Both the position numbers and the translations under genes were made by a program. Under the pieces are notes generated by a model that had not been told where the DNA came from, did no database searches, and worked only from the letters and a program-made list of their open reading frames with translations. From Chloroflexota bacterium (GTDB lineage Bacteria; Chloroflexota; Anaerolineae; Caldilineales; Caldilineaceae), in contig DMDA01000078.1 of NCBI GenBank assembly GCA_003451595.1, positions 1 through 35,263 of the forward strand: DNA of 35,263 nt, given 5' to 3'. Shown here piece after piece: positions 16,285 to 24,006 of this stretch; within the stretch, counting starts at the first letter, position 1, and each line of letters starts with the position of its first letter.

Positions 16285-17454
16285 GTGAATGATGAGCTGG
16301 CGGCGCACAGCGCCGCAGAACGCCCGCCGCGCACGACCTGGATCGAAGTCAGCCGCGGCGCGTTGGTGCACAATCTGCATCTGTTGCGCAATCGGCTGAT
16401 GCCTGGTGCGCAGTTGATGGCCGTTGTCAAAGCCAATGCCTACGGTCACGGCGCTGTAGAGACGGCGCGCACCTTACAGCAAGCAGGCGCCGATCGCTTT
16501 GCCGTCGCCACGTTGACAGAAGCAATCGAGTTGCGCCAGGCCGGGATCATGCGCCCGATCCTGGTGTTGGGCTATACGCCGCCGTGGCAGGCTGCGTCCG
16601 CACTGGCGCACGCAGTCACGCTGACGGTGTTCGAGCTGGAGACAGCGACGGCTCTGCACACAGCGGCGCATGCGGTGGGGCAACGGCTTACCATCCACGT
16701 CAAAGTCAACACAGGGATGAATCGACTGGGGGTGCGAGCGGAAGACGCGCCGGCGCTGTTGGCCGCACTGACAACGCTGGATGGATTGACGGTGGAGGGC
16801 GTCTTCACGCACTTCGCCACTTCTGATGAACTTGACAAGACGCACGCCGAGGCGCAATTCACCCGCTTCCAGGCCTTTTTGGAGACTTTGCGTCGGACAG
16901 GCTTGCGTCCTCCGCTCGCCCACGCCGCCAATTCCGCTGCGCTGTTGACGATGCCGCATACTCACCTCGACCTGGCGCGCAGCGGCATTGCGCTCTATGG
17001 GCTTGACCCCGATATGACGCAGTGTACGCTGCCGGCTGGCTTTCGCCCCGCGTTGGCGTGGAAAGCCATCGTCACGCAGGTGAGCGACCTGGCGCCTGGC
17101 GAGGCGGTTTCCTATGGCCGTGAGTTCATCGCCGATCGTCCCATGCGCACAGCGACCCTGCCGATTGGCTACGCGGACGGCTTCCCTCGCCGACCGCAGA
17201 CATGGGGCAGTGTGCTGATTCATGGCCAACACGCACCGATCTTGGGGCGCGTCTGCATGGATCAAACGGTTGTCGATGTAACAGCCATCGAAGCCGCAAC
17301 CGGCCCGGTGCGGCAGGGCGACGAGGTGGTGATCATCGGGCGGCAGGGCGATGCCAGTATCTCAGCAGAAGGCGCCAGCGTGCGTGTGGGCACCAACAAC
17401 TACGACATTGTGAGCCGCATTCTGGCGCGCGTACCACGTATTTATGTTGATTGA
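16285..17454 (+). CDS. alr: Alanine racemase
   Basis: The 389-aa PLP enzyme interconverts L- and D-alanine for peptidoglycan. It shows VVKANAYGHG with the PLP-binding Lys49, MNRLGVR, GVFTHFATSDE, the SYGREF region with the catalytic Tyr, and GRVCMDQTVVDVT near the C-terminal barrel. Start GTG 16285 has GGACGG upstream; the nearby ATG is out of frame. The C terminus (NNYDIVSRILARVPRIY) is complete. Confidence 0.96.
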   Translation: MNDELAAHSAAERPPRTTWIEVSRGALVHNLHLLRNRLMPGAQLMAVVKANAYGHGAVETARTLQQAGADRFAVATLTEAIELRQAGIMRPILVLGYTPPWQAASALAHAVTLTVFELETATALHTAAHAVGQRLTIHVKVNTGMNRLGVRAEDAPALLAALTTLDGLTVEGVFTHFATSDELDKTHAEAQFTRFQAFLETLRRTGLRPPLAHAANSAALLTMPHTHLDLARSGIALYGLDPDMTQCTLPAGFRPALAWKAIVTQVSDLAPGEAVSYGREFIADRPMRTATLPIGYADGFPRRPQTWGSVLIHGQHAPILGRVCMDQTVVDVTAIEAATGPVRQGDEVVIIGRQGDASISAEGASVRVGTNNYDIVSRILARVPRIYVD

Positions 17455-17489
17455 TGGTGGCTATCACGTCGCCCTGACCCTGACGCAGT

Positions 17490-17614
17490 TAACGATTCTA
17501 GGTTGATATTTTATGAGCGCAGTGTTGCGTATTACGTGTTGCGTGAGGGAATCCGACACGTAGCACGGTAGCACGCAACACTGAAAACATGAAAACTCTG
17601 CCTAGAAATCCGTA
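17490..17614. mobile_element. MITE-like repeat, copy B
   Basis: The left end is TAACGATTCTAGGTTGATA and the right end is CCTAGAAATCCGTA, with TA at both borders. The interior is nearly identical to copy A (hairpin arms from 17521 to 17539 and 17556 to 17582) but with an 8-base internal duplication containing GGTAGCAC. It lies between alr and the endonuclease III gene. Confidence 0.7.
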
Positions 17615-17663
17615 ACAGAAGCACGACGCAATGGCTTTTGGGGCGCTGTATTATGCCACCGAG

Positions 17664-17694
17664 TCTTCTCGGAAGCTGCGGAATTTCCGGGAAG
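17664..17694. repeat. Degenerate CTTCC-type hairpin upstream of the endonuclease III gene
   Basis: CTTCTCGGAAGCT and AATTTCCGGGAAG make an imperfect stem (11 of 13 pairs). It resembles the palindrome at 19317-19349 and the hairpin at 16215-16248, suggesting a second small repeat family that travels with the MITE-like one. Confidence 0.4.
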
Positions 17695-17717
17695 GTGCAT
17701 CAACCTGGAGATCACAA

Positions 17718-18428
17718 ATGAACGGTGCGACGATGGGTGATGACACGCCCCTGCGCCAGGCAAAGGCATTCGCCATCCACACGACGCTTGTCGAGCATTT
17801 TGGCGCGCCGACCTTTACACCCGGCGACGATCCCGTGGACGAGCTGATCGCTACGATCCTCAGCGCCAACACGAACGACGCCAACAGCGGGCGCGCCTTC
17901 GCTCAGCTGCAAGAGGCGTTTGGTGGCGACTGGGAGGCCGTGCGCACTGCACCGCTGGACGCGATCAAAGCAGCAATCCGTCCTGCTGGAATGTACAATC
18001 AGAAGGCGCCAGCGATCGTGGCGACGCTGGAACGACTCAAGGCGGACTGGGGCGGATACGACTTGCGCGAGCTGGCGCAGATGCCGGTGGCAGAGGCGCG
18101 CGCGTACCTCACCTCGCTGCCGGGAGTTGGTTTCAAGACAGCCAGCATCGTGCTCCTCTTCTGTTTCAACCAAGCGGCCTTCCCGGTCGACACCCACATC
18201 CAGCGCATCTCGCAACGCACCGGCGTCAGCCCCCGCCGCGCCAACCCCGACAAGATCATGCGCATCTGGGAGTCATTGCTGCCGCCCACTGTCTTCTACC
18301 CATTGCACATCAACTTGATCCGGCATGGACGACAGATTTGCCAGGCGCAGACGCCTCGCTGTGATCTGTGTCCGCTGCAAGCTCTCTGTGATTATGCTCG
18401 ACGCGCAGGCGAGTGGCGCAACGGGTGA
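17718..18428 (+). CDS. nth: Endonuclease III-type DNA glycosylase/AP lyase
   Basis: The 236-aa enzyme removes oxidised pyrimidines in base-excision repair. The helix-hairpin-helix LPGVGFKTAS carries the catalytic Lys140, and VDTHIQRISQR carries the catalytic Asp158. Four Cys at 208, 215, 218 and 224 (spacing 6, 2, 5) make the 4Fe-4S loop. I chose ATG 17718, which has GGAG 8 nt upstream; the frame is open to 17631, but that part is repeat-derived. Because the usual LSAQ motif reads LSAN, substrate preference may differ from the Escherichia enzyme. Confidence 0.93.
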   Translation: MNGATMGDDTPLRQAKAFAIHTTLVEHFGAPTFTPGDDPVDELIATILSANTNDANSGRAFAQLQEAFGGDWEAVRTAPLDAIKAAIRPAGMYNQKAPAIVATLERLKADWGGYDLRELAQMPVAEARAYLTSLPGVGFKTASIVLLFCFNQAAFPVDTHIQRISQRTGVSPRRANPDKIMRIWESLLPPTVFYPLHINLIRHGRQICQAQTPRCDLCPLQALCDYARRAGEWRNG

Positions 18429-18448
18429 TGCAGTTTCAAAACAAATAT

Positions 18449-18471
18449 GGGCAGGCGCAGAGCGCCTACCC
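18449..18471 (-). terminator. Terminator of rpsT, also 3' of the endonuclease III gene
   Basis: The stem GGGCAGGCGC-aga-GCGCCTACCC has one mismatch. On the minus strand it is followed by CATATTTGTTTTG, a passable U-rich tail. It lies 33 bp after the rpsT stop and just past the convergent endonuclease III gene, so it may serve both. Confidence 0.6.
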
Positions 18472-18504
18472 AGGTTCAACTGCTTTATTTTTACCGTGCG
18501 ATCA

Positions 18505-18777
18505 TCAGGCAGTAGTAGCCTGGCTCTTGTTGAGCATCAACATAAGGCGGCTGGAGCGACGCGCAGCATTGTTGTGATGAATTGCGCCTTTATTGGCCGC
18601 ACGCGCCAACACTCGCTCGGCGTTGCGCACCAGTTCCAGTGCATTCGGATCGCCGGTTTCGATAGCGACCCGCGCCTTTTTCACAGCGGTGCGAGCGCTG
18701 CTACGATAGACACGATTGCTGGCTGCGCGCCTGGCATTTTGACGACTGGCTTTTTCAGCGGACTTTGTGTTTGCCAT
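18505..18777 (-). CDS. rpsT: 30S ribosomal protein S20
   Basis: The 90-aa product has the S20 signature: MANTKSAEKASRQ, then basic helices with AVKKARVAIETGD and the closing KGAIHHNNAARRSSRLMLML. It binds 16S rRNA in the small subunit. ATG 18777 matches the family N terminus; the frame runs six codons further, without reason to use them. GGGAGAG lies 10 nt upstream. A strong promoter with a leader of ~125 nt precedes it. Confidence 0.95.
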   Translation of the reverse strand: MANTKSAEKASRQNARRAASNRVYRSSARTAVKKARVAIETGDPNALELVRNAERVLARAANKGAIHHNNAARRSSRLMLMLNKSQATTA

Positions 18778-18909
18778 CCTGATTTGCTCTCCCAAATTCC
18801 CAACACCCTGCTTCAGGGCTTATGCTCAAGGCGTGCTCTGGTCAACGCCGTATGTGCGCCGCATTCGCAGCATGGTGATAGAGGACAGGCTGCGAACCAA
18901 CAAGCCTGT

Positions 18910-18938
18910 AGTATATGGCTATAGTGCAATTTTGTCGA
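18910..18938 (-). promoter_or_regulatory. rpsT promoter
   Basis: On the minus strand, TCGACA (18938-18933), a 17-bp spacer and TATACT (18915-18910), five of six matches at each box. The expected transcript start near 18903 gives a leader of about 125 nt. S20 is autoregulated at translation in some bacteria, but no specific leader fold was identified here. Confidence 0.65.
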
Positions 18939-19003
18939 ATTGCGCGCGCACAAAACGCAGCAAAAATTTTGTCTACAGCGAATTTTTTATACCCGACCCG
19001 TAG

Positions 19004-19047
19004 CCCCTCTGCTGGCAGCCCGACCCGTTGGGCTGCCAGCAGAGGGG
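19004..19047. repeat. Perfect 18-bp hairpin upstream of the rpsT promoter
   Basis: Arms CCCCTCTGCTGGCAGCCC (19004-19021) and the exact complement (19030-19047) with loop GACCCGTT. The sequence CCCGACCCGT before the stem recurs in the loop region. No T-run follows on either strand and no adjacent gene end needs a terminator, so its role is open. Confidence 0.7.
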
Positions 19048-19212
19048 CCTGTGTCATCGAGGACTCGCGTCATGGCGTGAGCGCCGGTAAGGACGCTGGC
19101 TGCCCGTGATCGGCTTGACTACAACCTATCCTGGTGAGGCGTTGCGCGCGGCTGGCGCCGACCAGATGTGTGCATCCTTTGTCAAGATAGCCGTGACGCT
19201 CGGCTTCGCTCA

Positions 19213-19411
19213 CTGATTTCCAGGTCAACACTTTATGGGGGCAACATGGCGTAGTGTGTAAGGGATTCTGACATACAGCACGCACTACTGATAGACAACA
19301 CAAATAGACTTTGCTCATCTTCCCGGAAGCTCTGAGCTTCCGGGAAGATATCGGATGTACGATGTTTGATTGTGCTATCTATGAGAACGTAAAACTCTGC
19401 CTGGCAAACAG
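19213..19411. mobile_element. MITE-like repeat, copy C, enlarged and diverged
   Basis: Left end CTGATTTCCAGGTCAACAC and right end ACTCTGCCTGGCAAACAG keep 9 of 12 terminal positions as an inverted repeat. TA borders are lost. The internal hairpin arms GTAGTGTGT (19251-19259) and ACGCACTAC (19280-19288) differ in sequence from copy A but still pair, with one G-U. It holds ~90 extra bases including a perfect 33-bp palindrome. It ends about 20 bp before the earliest possible start of the NarL-type gene. Confidence 0.6.
19317..19349. repeat. Perfect palindrome nested in copy C
   Basis: ATCTTCCCGGAAGCTC (19317-19332), one base, then its exact complement (19334-19349). Related, less perfect hairpins occur at 16215-16248 and 17664-17694, both also in intergenic DNA close to the MITE-like copies. 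Confidence 0.65.
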
Positions 19412-19480
19412 AAGCTGGCGCCAGGGCATTTGGTGATCGAGCACGCTGAGGATATTCAGAGTTTGCGCGACACTGACCAT

Positions 19481-20125
19481 ATGGCTGATGCGATGAATGA
19501 CTCAAGCACGAACTGCGTGCGTGTGCTGATCCTGGCCGATGATCCACTGGCGCGGGCGGGGCTGGCGGCGTTGCTCGGCAGCGCGCCGACGATCGCCGTC
19601 ACGGGCCAAAGTGGCAGCGACGTTGACATAGCTGCACTGCTGGCGGCGTTCCAGCCCGACGCGGTAGTGTGGGACCTGGGCTGGTCGCCCGATAGCCAGG
19701 TCGCTGTGCTCAGCCGGTTCGTCGAGGAGCACACCACGCCAGTGGTGGCGCTGCTGGCAACGCCATCTCTGGCAGGCGCTGTACGCGCAGTAGGTGTGCG
19801 CGGGCTATTGCCGCGCAGCGCCAGCGGCGCACACATGGCGGCGGCCCTCTCCGCTGTCGTACAAGGCTTGCTCGTCTTTGATGAAACACTATTGCCGGCG
19901 CCGCTTTCCACCGACATTGAGCTGGTCGAGCCGCTTTCCAGCCGTGAACTAGAAGTGCTACGTCACCTGGCGGAAGGGCTTTCGAATAAGGAGATCGCTC
20001 GCACCCTGGGCATTAGCGAGAACACCATCAAGTTTCACGTCAACGCCATCCTCGGCAAATTAGGGGCGCAAAGCCGCACGGAAGCGGTCGTGCGCGCTAC
20101 ACGCGCCGGACTGCTCTTGCTATAG
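19481..20125 (+). CDS. NarL/LuxR-type response regulator
   Basis: The product (214 aa from ATG 19481) has a receiver domain with LILADD (acidic pair), the phospho-acceptor Asp in AVVWDLGW and Thr in LLATPS, then a GerE-type helix-turn-helix (LSSRELEVLRHLAEGLSNKEIARTL, ENTIKFHVNAIL). The conserved receiver Lys is Arg in GVRGLLPRS, which may weaken signalling. No histidine kinase is nearby. The start is uncertain: in-frame TTG 19430, GTG 19433 and ATG 19493 are alternatives, and none has a good ribosome site. The promoter may lie within the repeat just upstream. Confidence 0.85.
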   Translation: MADAMNDSSTNCVRVLILADDPLARAGLAALLGSAPTIAVTGQSGSDVDIAALLAAFQPDAVVWDLGWSPDSQVAVLSRFVEEHTTPVVALLATPSLAGAVRAVGVRGLLPRSASGAHMAAALSAVVQGLLVFDETLLPAPLSTDIELVEPLSSRELEVLRHLAEGLSNKEIARTLGISENTIKFHVNAILGKLGAQSRTEAVVRATRAGLLLL

Positions 20126-20207
20126 GTTGAGGCATCGCACTGGCGCCTGGAGAATGTCTGCCAATGGGGTTCCCGACGCAAAGGTGGATAGCTTGACAAA
20201 TCAGCGC

Positions 20208-20897
20208 TTACTGTGGGTCAAAGCGATAGCCGATGCTTAACTCATTGTGCAGATAGGTTGGGTTCTTGGGGTCCGGCTCAATCTTGCGGCGAAGATGCCA
20301 GATGTAAACGCGCAGGTAGTCAATGTCGTCGATATACTCGAAGCCCCAAACCTGCTCCAGGAGTTGGCGAAATTCCAGGATGCGCCCGCGGTTTTTCACC
20401 AGTACGGCGAGGAGCTTGTACTCAGTCGGCGTCAACTTGACTGGTTCGCCCTTGATCAATACCTTGTGCGCTTCCAGATCGATGGTCAGATAGTCATCCT
20501 GATAAGTCACTTTGCCGTATTGGGGTTGCGGCGCGCTGGCACGGCGCAGGTTGGCGCGCACCCGCGCCATGAAGGGCTTGAGCTGAAAAGGCTTGGTCAC
20601 ATAATCGTCGGCGCCAATATCCAACCCCCGTACAATAGCGTCCTCGCTGCCCTGCGCCGTCAACATGATGACCGGCGTGCTGGAGACTGCGCGAATGCGT
20701 TTGCACACTTCGAAGCCATCCATCTCCGGCATTGTCACATCGAGCACAACCAGGTCTGGCTGCGTCGCTTGAAATTTGCGCAGTCCTTCCTCACCGTCGT
20801 TAGCGACGATAGCCTCGTATCCCTCGGCGCGCAGAATATAGGAGACCAGCTCGGAAAGGACAGGGTCGTCGTCAACGACAAGAATCCGCGTAGACAT
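20208..20897 (-). CDS. PhoB/OmpR-type response regulator
   Basis: The 229-aa protein has an intact receiver domain: acidic triplet VVDDD at 9-11, phospho-acceptor Asp53 in VVLDVTMPEMDG, Thr80, and Lys102 in DYVTKPF. A winged-helix output domain follows from about 130 (KLTPTEYKLLAVLVKNRGRI, YLRVYIWHLRRKIE, GYRF). It should bind DNA as a dimer when phosphorylated. No kinase gene is adjacent; instead a 59-aa gene lies 36 bp upstream in the same transcript. ATG 20897 fits the family start. Confidence 0.93.
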   Translation of the reverse strand: MSTRILVVDDDPVLSELVSYILRAEGYEAIVANDGEEGLRKFQATQPDLVVLDVTMPEMDGFEVCKRIRAVSSTPVIMLTAQGSEDAIVRGLDIGADDYVTKPFQLKPFMARVRANLRRASAPQPQYGKVTYQDDYLTIDLEAHKVLIKGEPVKLTPTEYKLLAVLVKNRGRILEFRQLLEQVWGFEYIDDIDYLRVYIWHLRRKIEPDPKNPTYLHNELSIGYRFDPQ

Positions 20898-20933
20898 TTG
20901 GACACGCCCATTTACGCATGAATCGAAAGTCGG

Positions 20934-21113
20934 TCACTTGCGAACCTCTTCCACTGTGCCGGCGACGCGTTGCGCCGCTTTCTCCGCCCAGGCGCGTTTC
21001 GTGTACCGCCTGGCCTCCTTCTTATAGGGCGTCCAGAGCAACCTTTGGTCAACCCCAGGCTTCAGCGGTTGGCCGGAATAGTAGCGACCATCCTTGACTA
21101 CGACATAGGGCAT
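20934..21113 (-). CDS. 59-aa basic protein upstream of the PhoB-type regulator
   Basis: A short gene reads MPYVVVKDGRYYSGQPLKPG at its start and ends with TKRAWAEKAAQRVAGTVEEV plus a basic tail. It is rich in Lys and Arg, with Tyr and Trp, and has no membrane segment. AGGAG lies 11 nt before ATG 21113. The N-terminal half looks like beta strands (VVVKDGRYY), the C-terminal half like an amphipathic helix. It ends 36 bp before the regulator gene, so cotranscription is likely. I do not recognise a family. It could modulate the regulator or bind nucleic acid. Confidence 0.65.
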   Translation of the reverse strand: MPYVVVKDGRYYSGQPLKPGVDQRLLWTPYKKEARRYTKRAWAEKAAQRVAGTVEEVRK

Positions 21114-21178
21114 ACACGTTGCGTCTCCTGAACGGTTGCGACGTTGGCTTGAGGTCAGTTATTCGCCAGTATATCACG

Positions 21179-23767
21179 TCACGGTGACGGCAGGGCAAAC
21201 GCCGCGTCTTGACGACGGAAACAGTAGAGATTAGGCACAACGCCCGGACGCGCCACAAATGCCGCCAGCGCCTGTTGCGCACAGCCATCAGCACTTTGCA
21301 ACAAGTTGTGCCCTGCATGCGCAAAGATGCGTACAACCGGCGCCACAAAATCTGCTGCCGCCTGCCTGGCCCAACGCGCCGGCGTCACCGGATCATGCGC
21401 CCCACCCATAATGAGCGTTGGTGGTGTGAGAAGCGGCAAGATGCGGTCGCCAACAGGCGCGGCAGGCGCTGGCCATGCTGAGCACGCTTCCAGCCACCAA
21501 GTAGCCGGGGCTGTCAACGCCGCAGCCACTTGCTCGGGCAGGCGATTGCGCACCCGCTGTACATCGTCGATAGTGTAGTGAGCGGCGTCCTCGGCGCACC
21601 CCAGGATAAGGGACATCCCCTCGCGTCCAACCGGTGGGGGTGCAGCGAGTGGCGGCGCTGGCGTCACCGCTGGCACGCCGAGAGCCGTTAGCAGCGGCAG
21701 GAAGTTCTCCACCGCCAATGTATCCAGGAATTGCACCAGCTCCTCACGCGTGGCAAAGCCAAGTTGACGTTGCATGCGATCCAGCGTCTCCGCTTCGGCG
21801 CCCTGCGGTGCGTCGGGGTTCGTGAAGTATGCGCGCCAGCTCTGCAGCGGAGCGGTCACCACAGTGCTGTCGGGAAGGCTGGTCGTGGTGGTGACGCCAC
21901 TCGCCGGCGCGTTAATGCCGGTGGCGGGTAGTTGGCAACCGTCATCCACCGGCGCCAGTTTACATGCAACTCCAAAATTGCCCGTGTAAAATGCATCGAT
22001 CAACGCCGGGATATCGCGCCCGCCCTCGCTTTGCAATCTGGCAAAGATCAGACGGGCGATGGCGTCGCCGTCGCCAAAGCCGATGCTGGCAGGCGTGGGC
22101 GTTTGATTGTACCAGTCGATCACGGCGAGAAAACGCGCTTCCAGATCAGGATACGCTGCGGCGCAATCAGCGGCGCGGGCGCAGTCCGCAAAAACCGTGC
22201 GCAGTGCATCATACGCACCGATCGGCGCCTCCAAGGCGCTATTCACCCGAATCGGCGTCAGACTCTCCAGCACGAGGGCGCGCACCAACGCCGGTTGCCG
22301 GGCAGCCACCAATTGCGCCACCGCCGCGCCACGTCCGCTGCCGACCAGGTTGAGTTGCGGCGCCGACAATGCCTTTGCCAGGTCGATGACATCGAGCGCG
22401 CTCTGCTCTAGCGTGTAGCCCGTCAGATCGCGGGCTTCCTGGCGTAGACGGTTGTAACAAGCGGCCAACGCCTGCAGGACAACCTGGCGATCATTGGTGG
22501 CGGCTGCGTCAGGGCAGGCCAACGATGGCTCAGACATTTCTGCACCGCGCGGCGCCAGGAGAATCACAGGACGCCTACTGCGCACAGGAGCCGTAGCAAA
22601 CCACTCGATGAGCATTGCCATGTCAGCGTCGGCGCCTTCGCTCAGGACAACCACCGGGTCGGTTGCTGGGGTAGCGCTGTCAGCGGCCAGTGTTATGGCC
22701 AAACGGCGAATCGTACTGCTGTCGGCGCGGCGCCGGTTTTCGGGTACGCTGAGCAATCCGCAAGTCATGCTACTATCCACTGGCAGCGTTGTTGGACATG
22801 GTGTCGTTTCGAAACTCGGAGCGTACTGGAGCGCAATCTCCGGTTGGTTGGGGGCGGCAACTGGCGGCGCGCTGATGCCAGCGCTGACGCCGCCGCTGAC
22901 GCCGCCGATTGCTGCCACGGCGACTGCGCTGGCCAACCCCTCGACGCGATAGAAGGGCGCCCCCACCAGATCGGTCAACTCGCTCGCGGCTGTACTTTGC
23001 GCAAACAACCGGCCATTTTCGAGCGTAAAACTCAGCTCGGCGGGGGCGGTAAAGGCGACGCCGTCGCTCTCTGTGAAGGTCAGCAACGGCTGTCCGCTGA
23101 TGTCTTGCCAGGCGCCATAGGTTAACGTTGGCGCCCGTCCATCCAGAGTATCGCGCGCTAGAAGCGCACGGGAATCAGGCGACAGCGTCAGCGTCACCTC
23201 GCGCCAGCCACCGGCAGGATTGGGCGTAATCGTCTTGTAGACGCCAGCCAGCCCATCCGTTGCGATCACACTGCTGACGATGTCGGCGTTGTACGCAAGC
23301 GCGTTGCGATTTTCAGCCAGATAAGGGAGGGCATAGAAGCGCCAACTGCGCCCGTCGAGCACCAGATCGCCAGGCAGTGTCACCAGCGGCTGCCCGGCGG
23401 AAGCATCGAGATTGACGACAATCGGCTGCGGCAACGCGCCGGTCGCACCGCCTGTGAGGGTAAGGATCACGCCGGTGCCGCCCGGCGCCCATTGCCCAGT
23501 GCGTGTGGTTGGCGGCGCGCCGGAGAATGTCTTATCGACCAGCAGGGCGCTGCCGTCGAGATTCAGATAGAGGGTGCTGTCGATGACGCCAGTTTCAGGC
23601 GTCGATGACCATGCCTTGTAGACGCCAGCAAATGATGCACTGGGCGCCTGCGCCCACGCCAGCGTCGGCGTGATCAGGCTGAGCAGCAACGCCAGCAGCC
23701 AACTGATGTGATGCGAAAAATGCGGGTTGCATTGACAAGAGAAAGAAAAAAACAAATTTTTTCGCAT
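21179..23767 (-). CDS. Exported alpha/beta-hydrolase relative lacking its nucleophile
   Basis: From ATG 23767 the product is 862 aa with a signal peptide (cleavage near LAWAQA). Residues ~40-260 hold two related ~110-aa beta-rich repeats, each beginning AGVYK and containing LTL..D..ALL and G.W (NlpE-like look). The C-terminal half follows tripeptidyl-aminopeptidase-like hydrolases: CGLLSVPENR, a helical lid, HDPVTPARWA with Asp792, and HAGHN with His820. At the nucleophile elbow, NLVGSGRGA (476-480) places Gly478 where the catalytic Ser of G-x-S-x-G belongs, with a Ser one position early. The HGGPG oxyanion region also reads LSEGAD. It may bind rather than cleave. Start chosen because of the signal peptide; AAGGAG is 13 nt upstream. 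Confidence 0.78.
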   Translation of the reverse strand: MRKNLFFSFSCQCNPHFSHHISWLLALLLSLITPTLAWAQAPSASFAGVYKAWSSTPETGVIDSTLYLNLDGSALLVDKTFSGAPPTTRTGQWAPGGTGVILTLTGGATGALPQPIVVNLDASAGQPLVTLPGDLVLDGRSWRFYALPYLAENRNALAYNADIVSSVIATDGLAGVYKTITPNPAGGWREVTLTLSPDSRALLARDTLDGRAPTLTYGAWQDISGQPLLTFTESDGVAFTAPAELSFTLENGRLFAQSTAASELTDLVGAPFYRVEGLASAVAVAAIGGVSGGVSAGISAPPVAAPNQPEIALQYAPSFETTPCPTTLPVDSSMTCGLLSVPENRRRADSSTIRRLAITLAADSATPATDPVVVLSEGADADMAMLIEWFATAPVRSRRPVILLAPRGAEMSEPSLACPDAAATNDRQVVLQALAACYNRLRQEARDLTGYTLEQSALDVIDLAKALSAPQLNLVGSGRGAAVAQLVAARQPALVRALVLESLTPIRVNSALEAPIGAYDALRTVFADCARAADCAAAYPDLEARFLAVIDWYNQTPTPASIGFGDGDAIARLIFARLQSEGGRDIPALIDAFYTGNFGVACKLAPVDDGCQLPATGINAPASGVTTTTSLPDSTVVTAPLQSWRAYFTNPDAPQGAEAETLDRMQRQLGFATREELVQFLDTLAVENFLPLLTALGVPAVTPAPPLAAPPPVGREGMSLILGCAEDAAHYTIDDVQRVRNRLPEQVAAALTAPATWWLEACSAWPAPAAPVGDRILPLLTPPTLIMGGAHDPVTPARWARQAAADFVAPVVRIFAHAGHNLLQSADGCAQQALAAFVARPGVVPNLYCFRRQDAAFALPSP

Positions 23768-24006
23768 AATTCCAGAAGTTCTCCTTGAGCGTTGTGCGAG
23801 GCAACGTTTGCCGCTGCACCCGTAGTTGGTGCGCCTGAAGATAGTTGCAGGTGCGAGGCCCAGGTGCAAGTTGACTGTGTCTTCGCGTAATCTTCGCGTA
23901 AAACGGCCAAAACGCCAATTGACTGAAGCCAACTGACTGAAGCAGCACTGGTGGAGCATCAGGATTAACAAAATAACCCGGTAGCCGATGTAGCTCTGTG
24001 TGAAGA

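Larger units (their letters stand above)
18778..19480. other. Gene-free stretch between rpsT and the NarL-type gene
   Basis: About 700 bp. It contains the rpsT promoter (18910-18938), a strong hairpin (19004-19047), about 165 bp without recognisable signals (19048-19212), and MITE-like copy C (19213-19411). No tRNA cloverleaf or convincing small gene was found on either strand. Confidence 0.5.

Noticed and set aside
18778..19212. Possible tRNA or leader RNA upstream of rpsT
   Set aside because: No cloverleaf, T-loop motif or CCA end was found; only one simple hairpin is supported.
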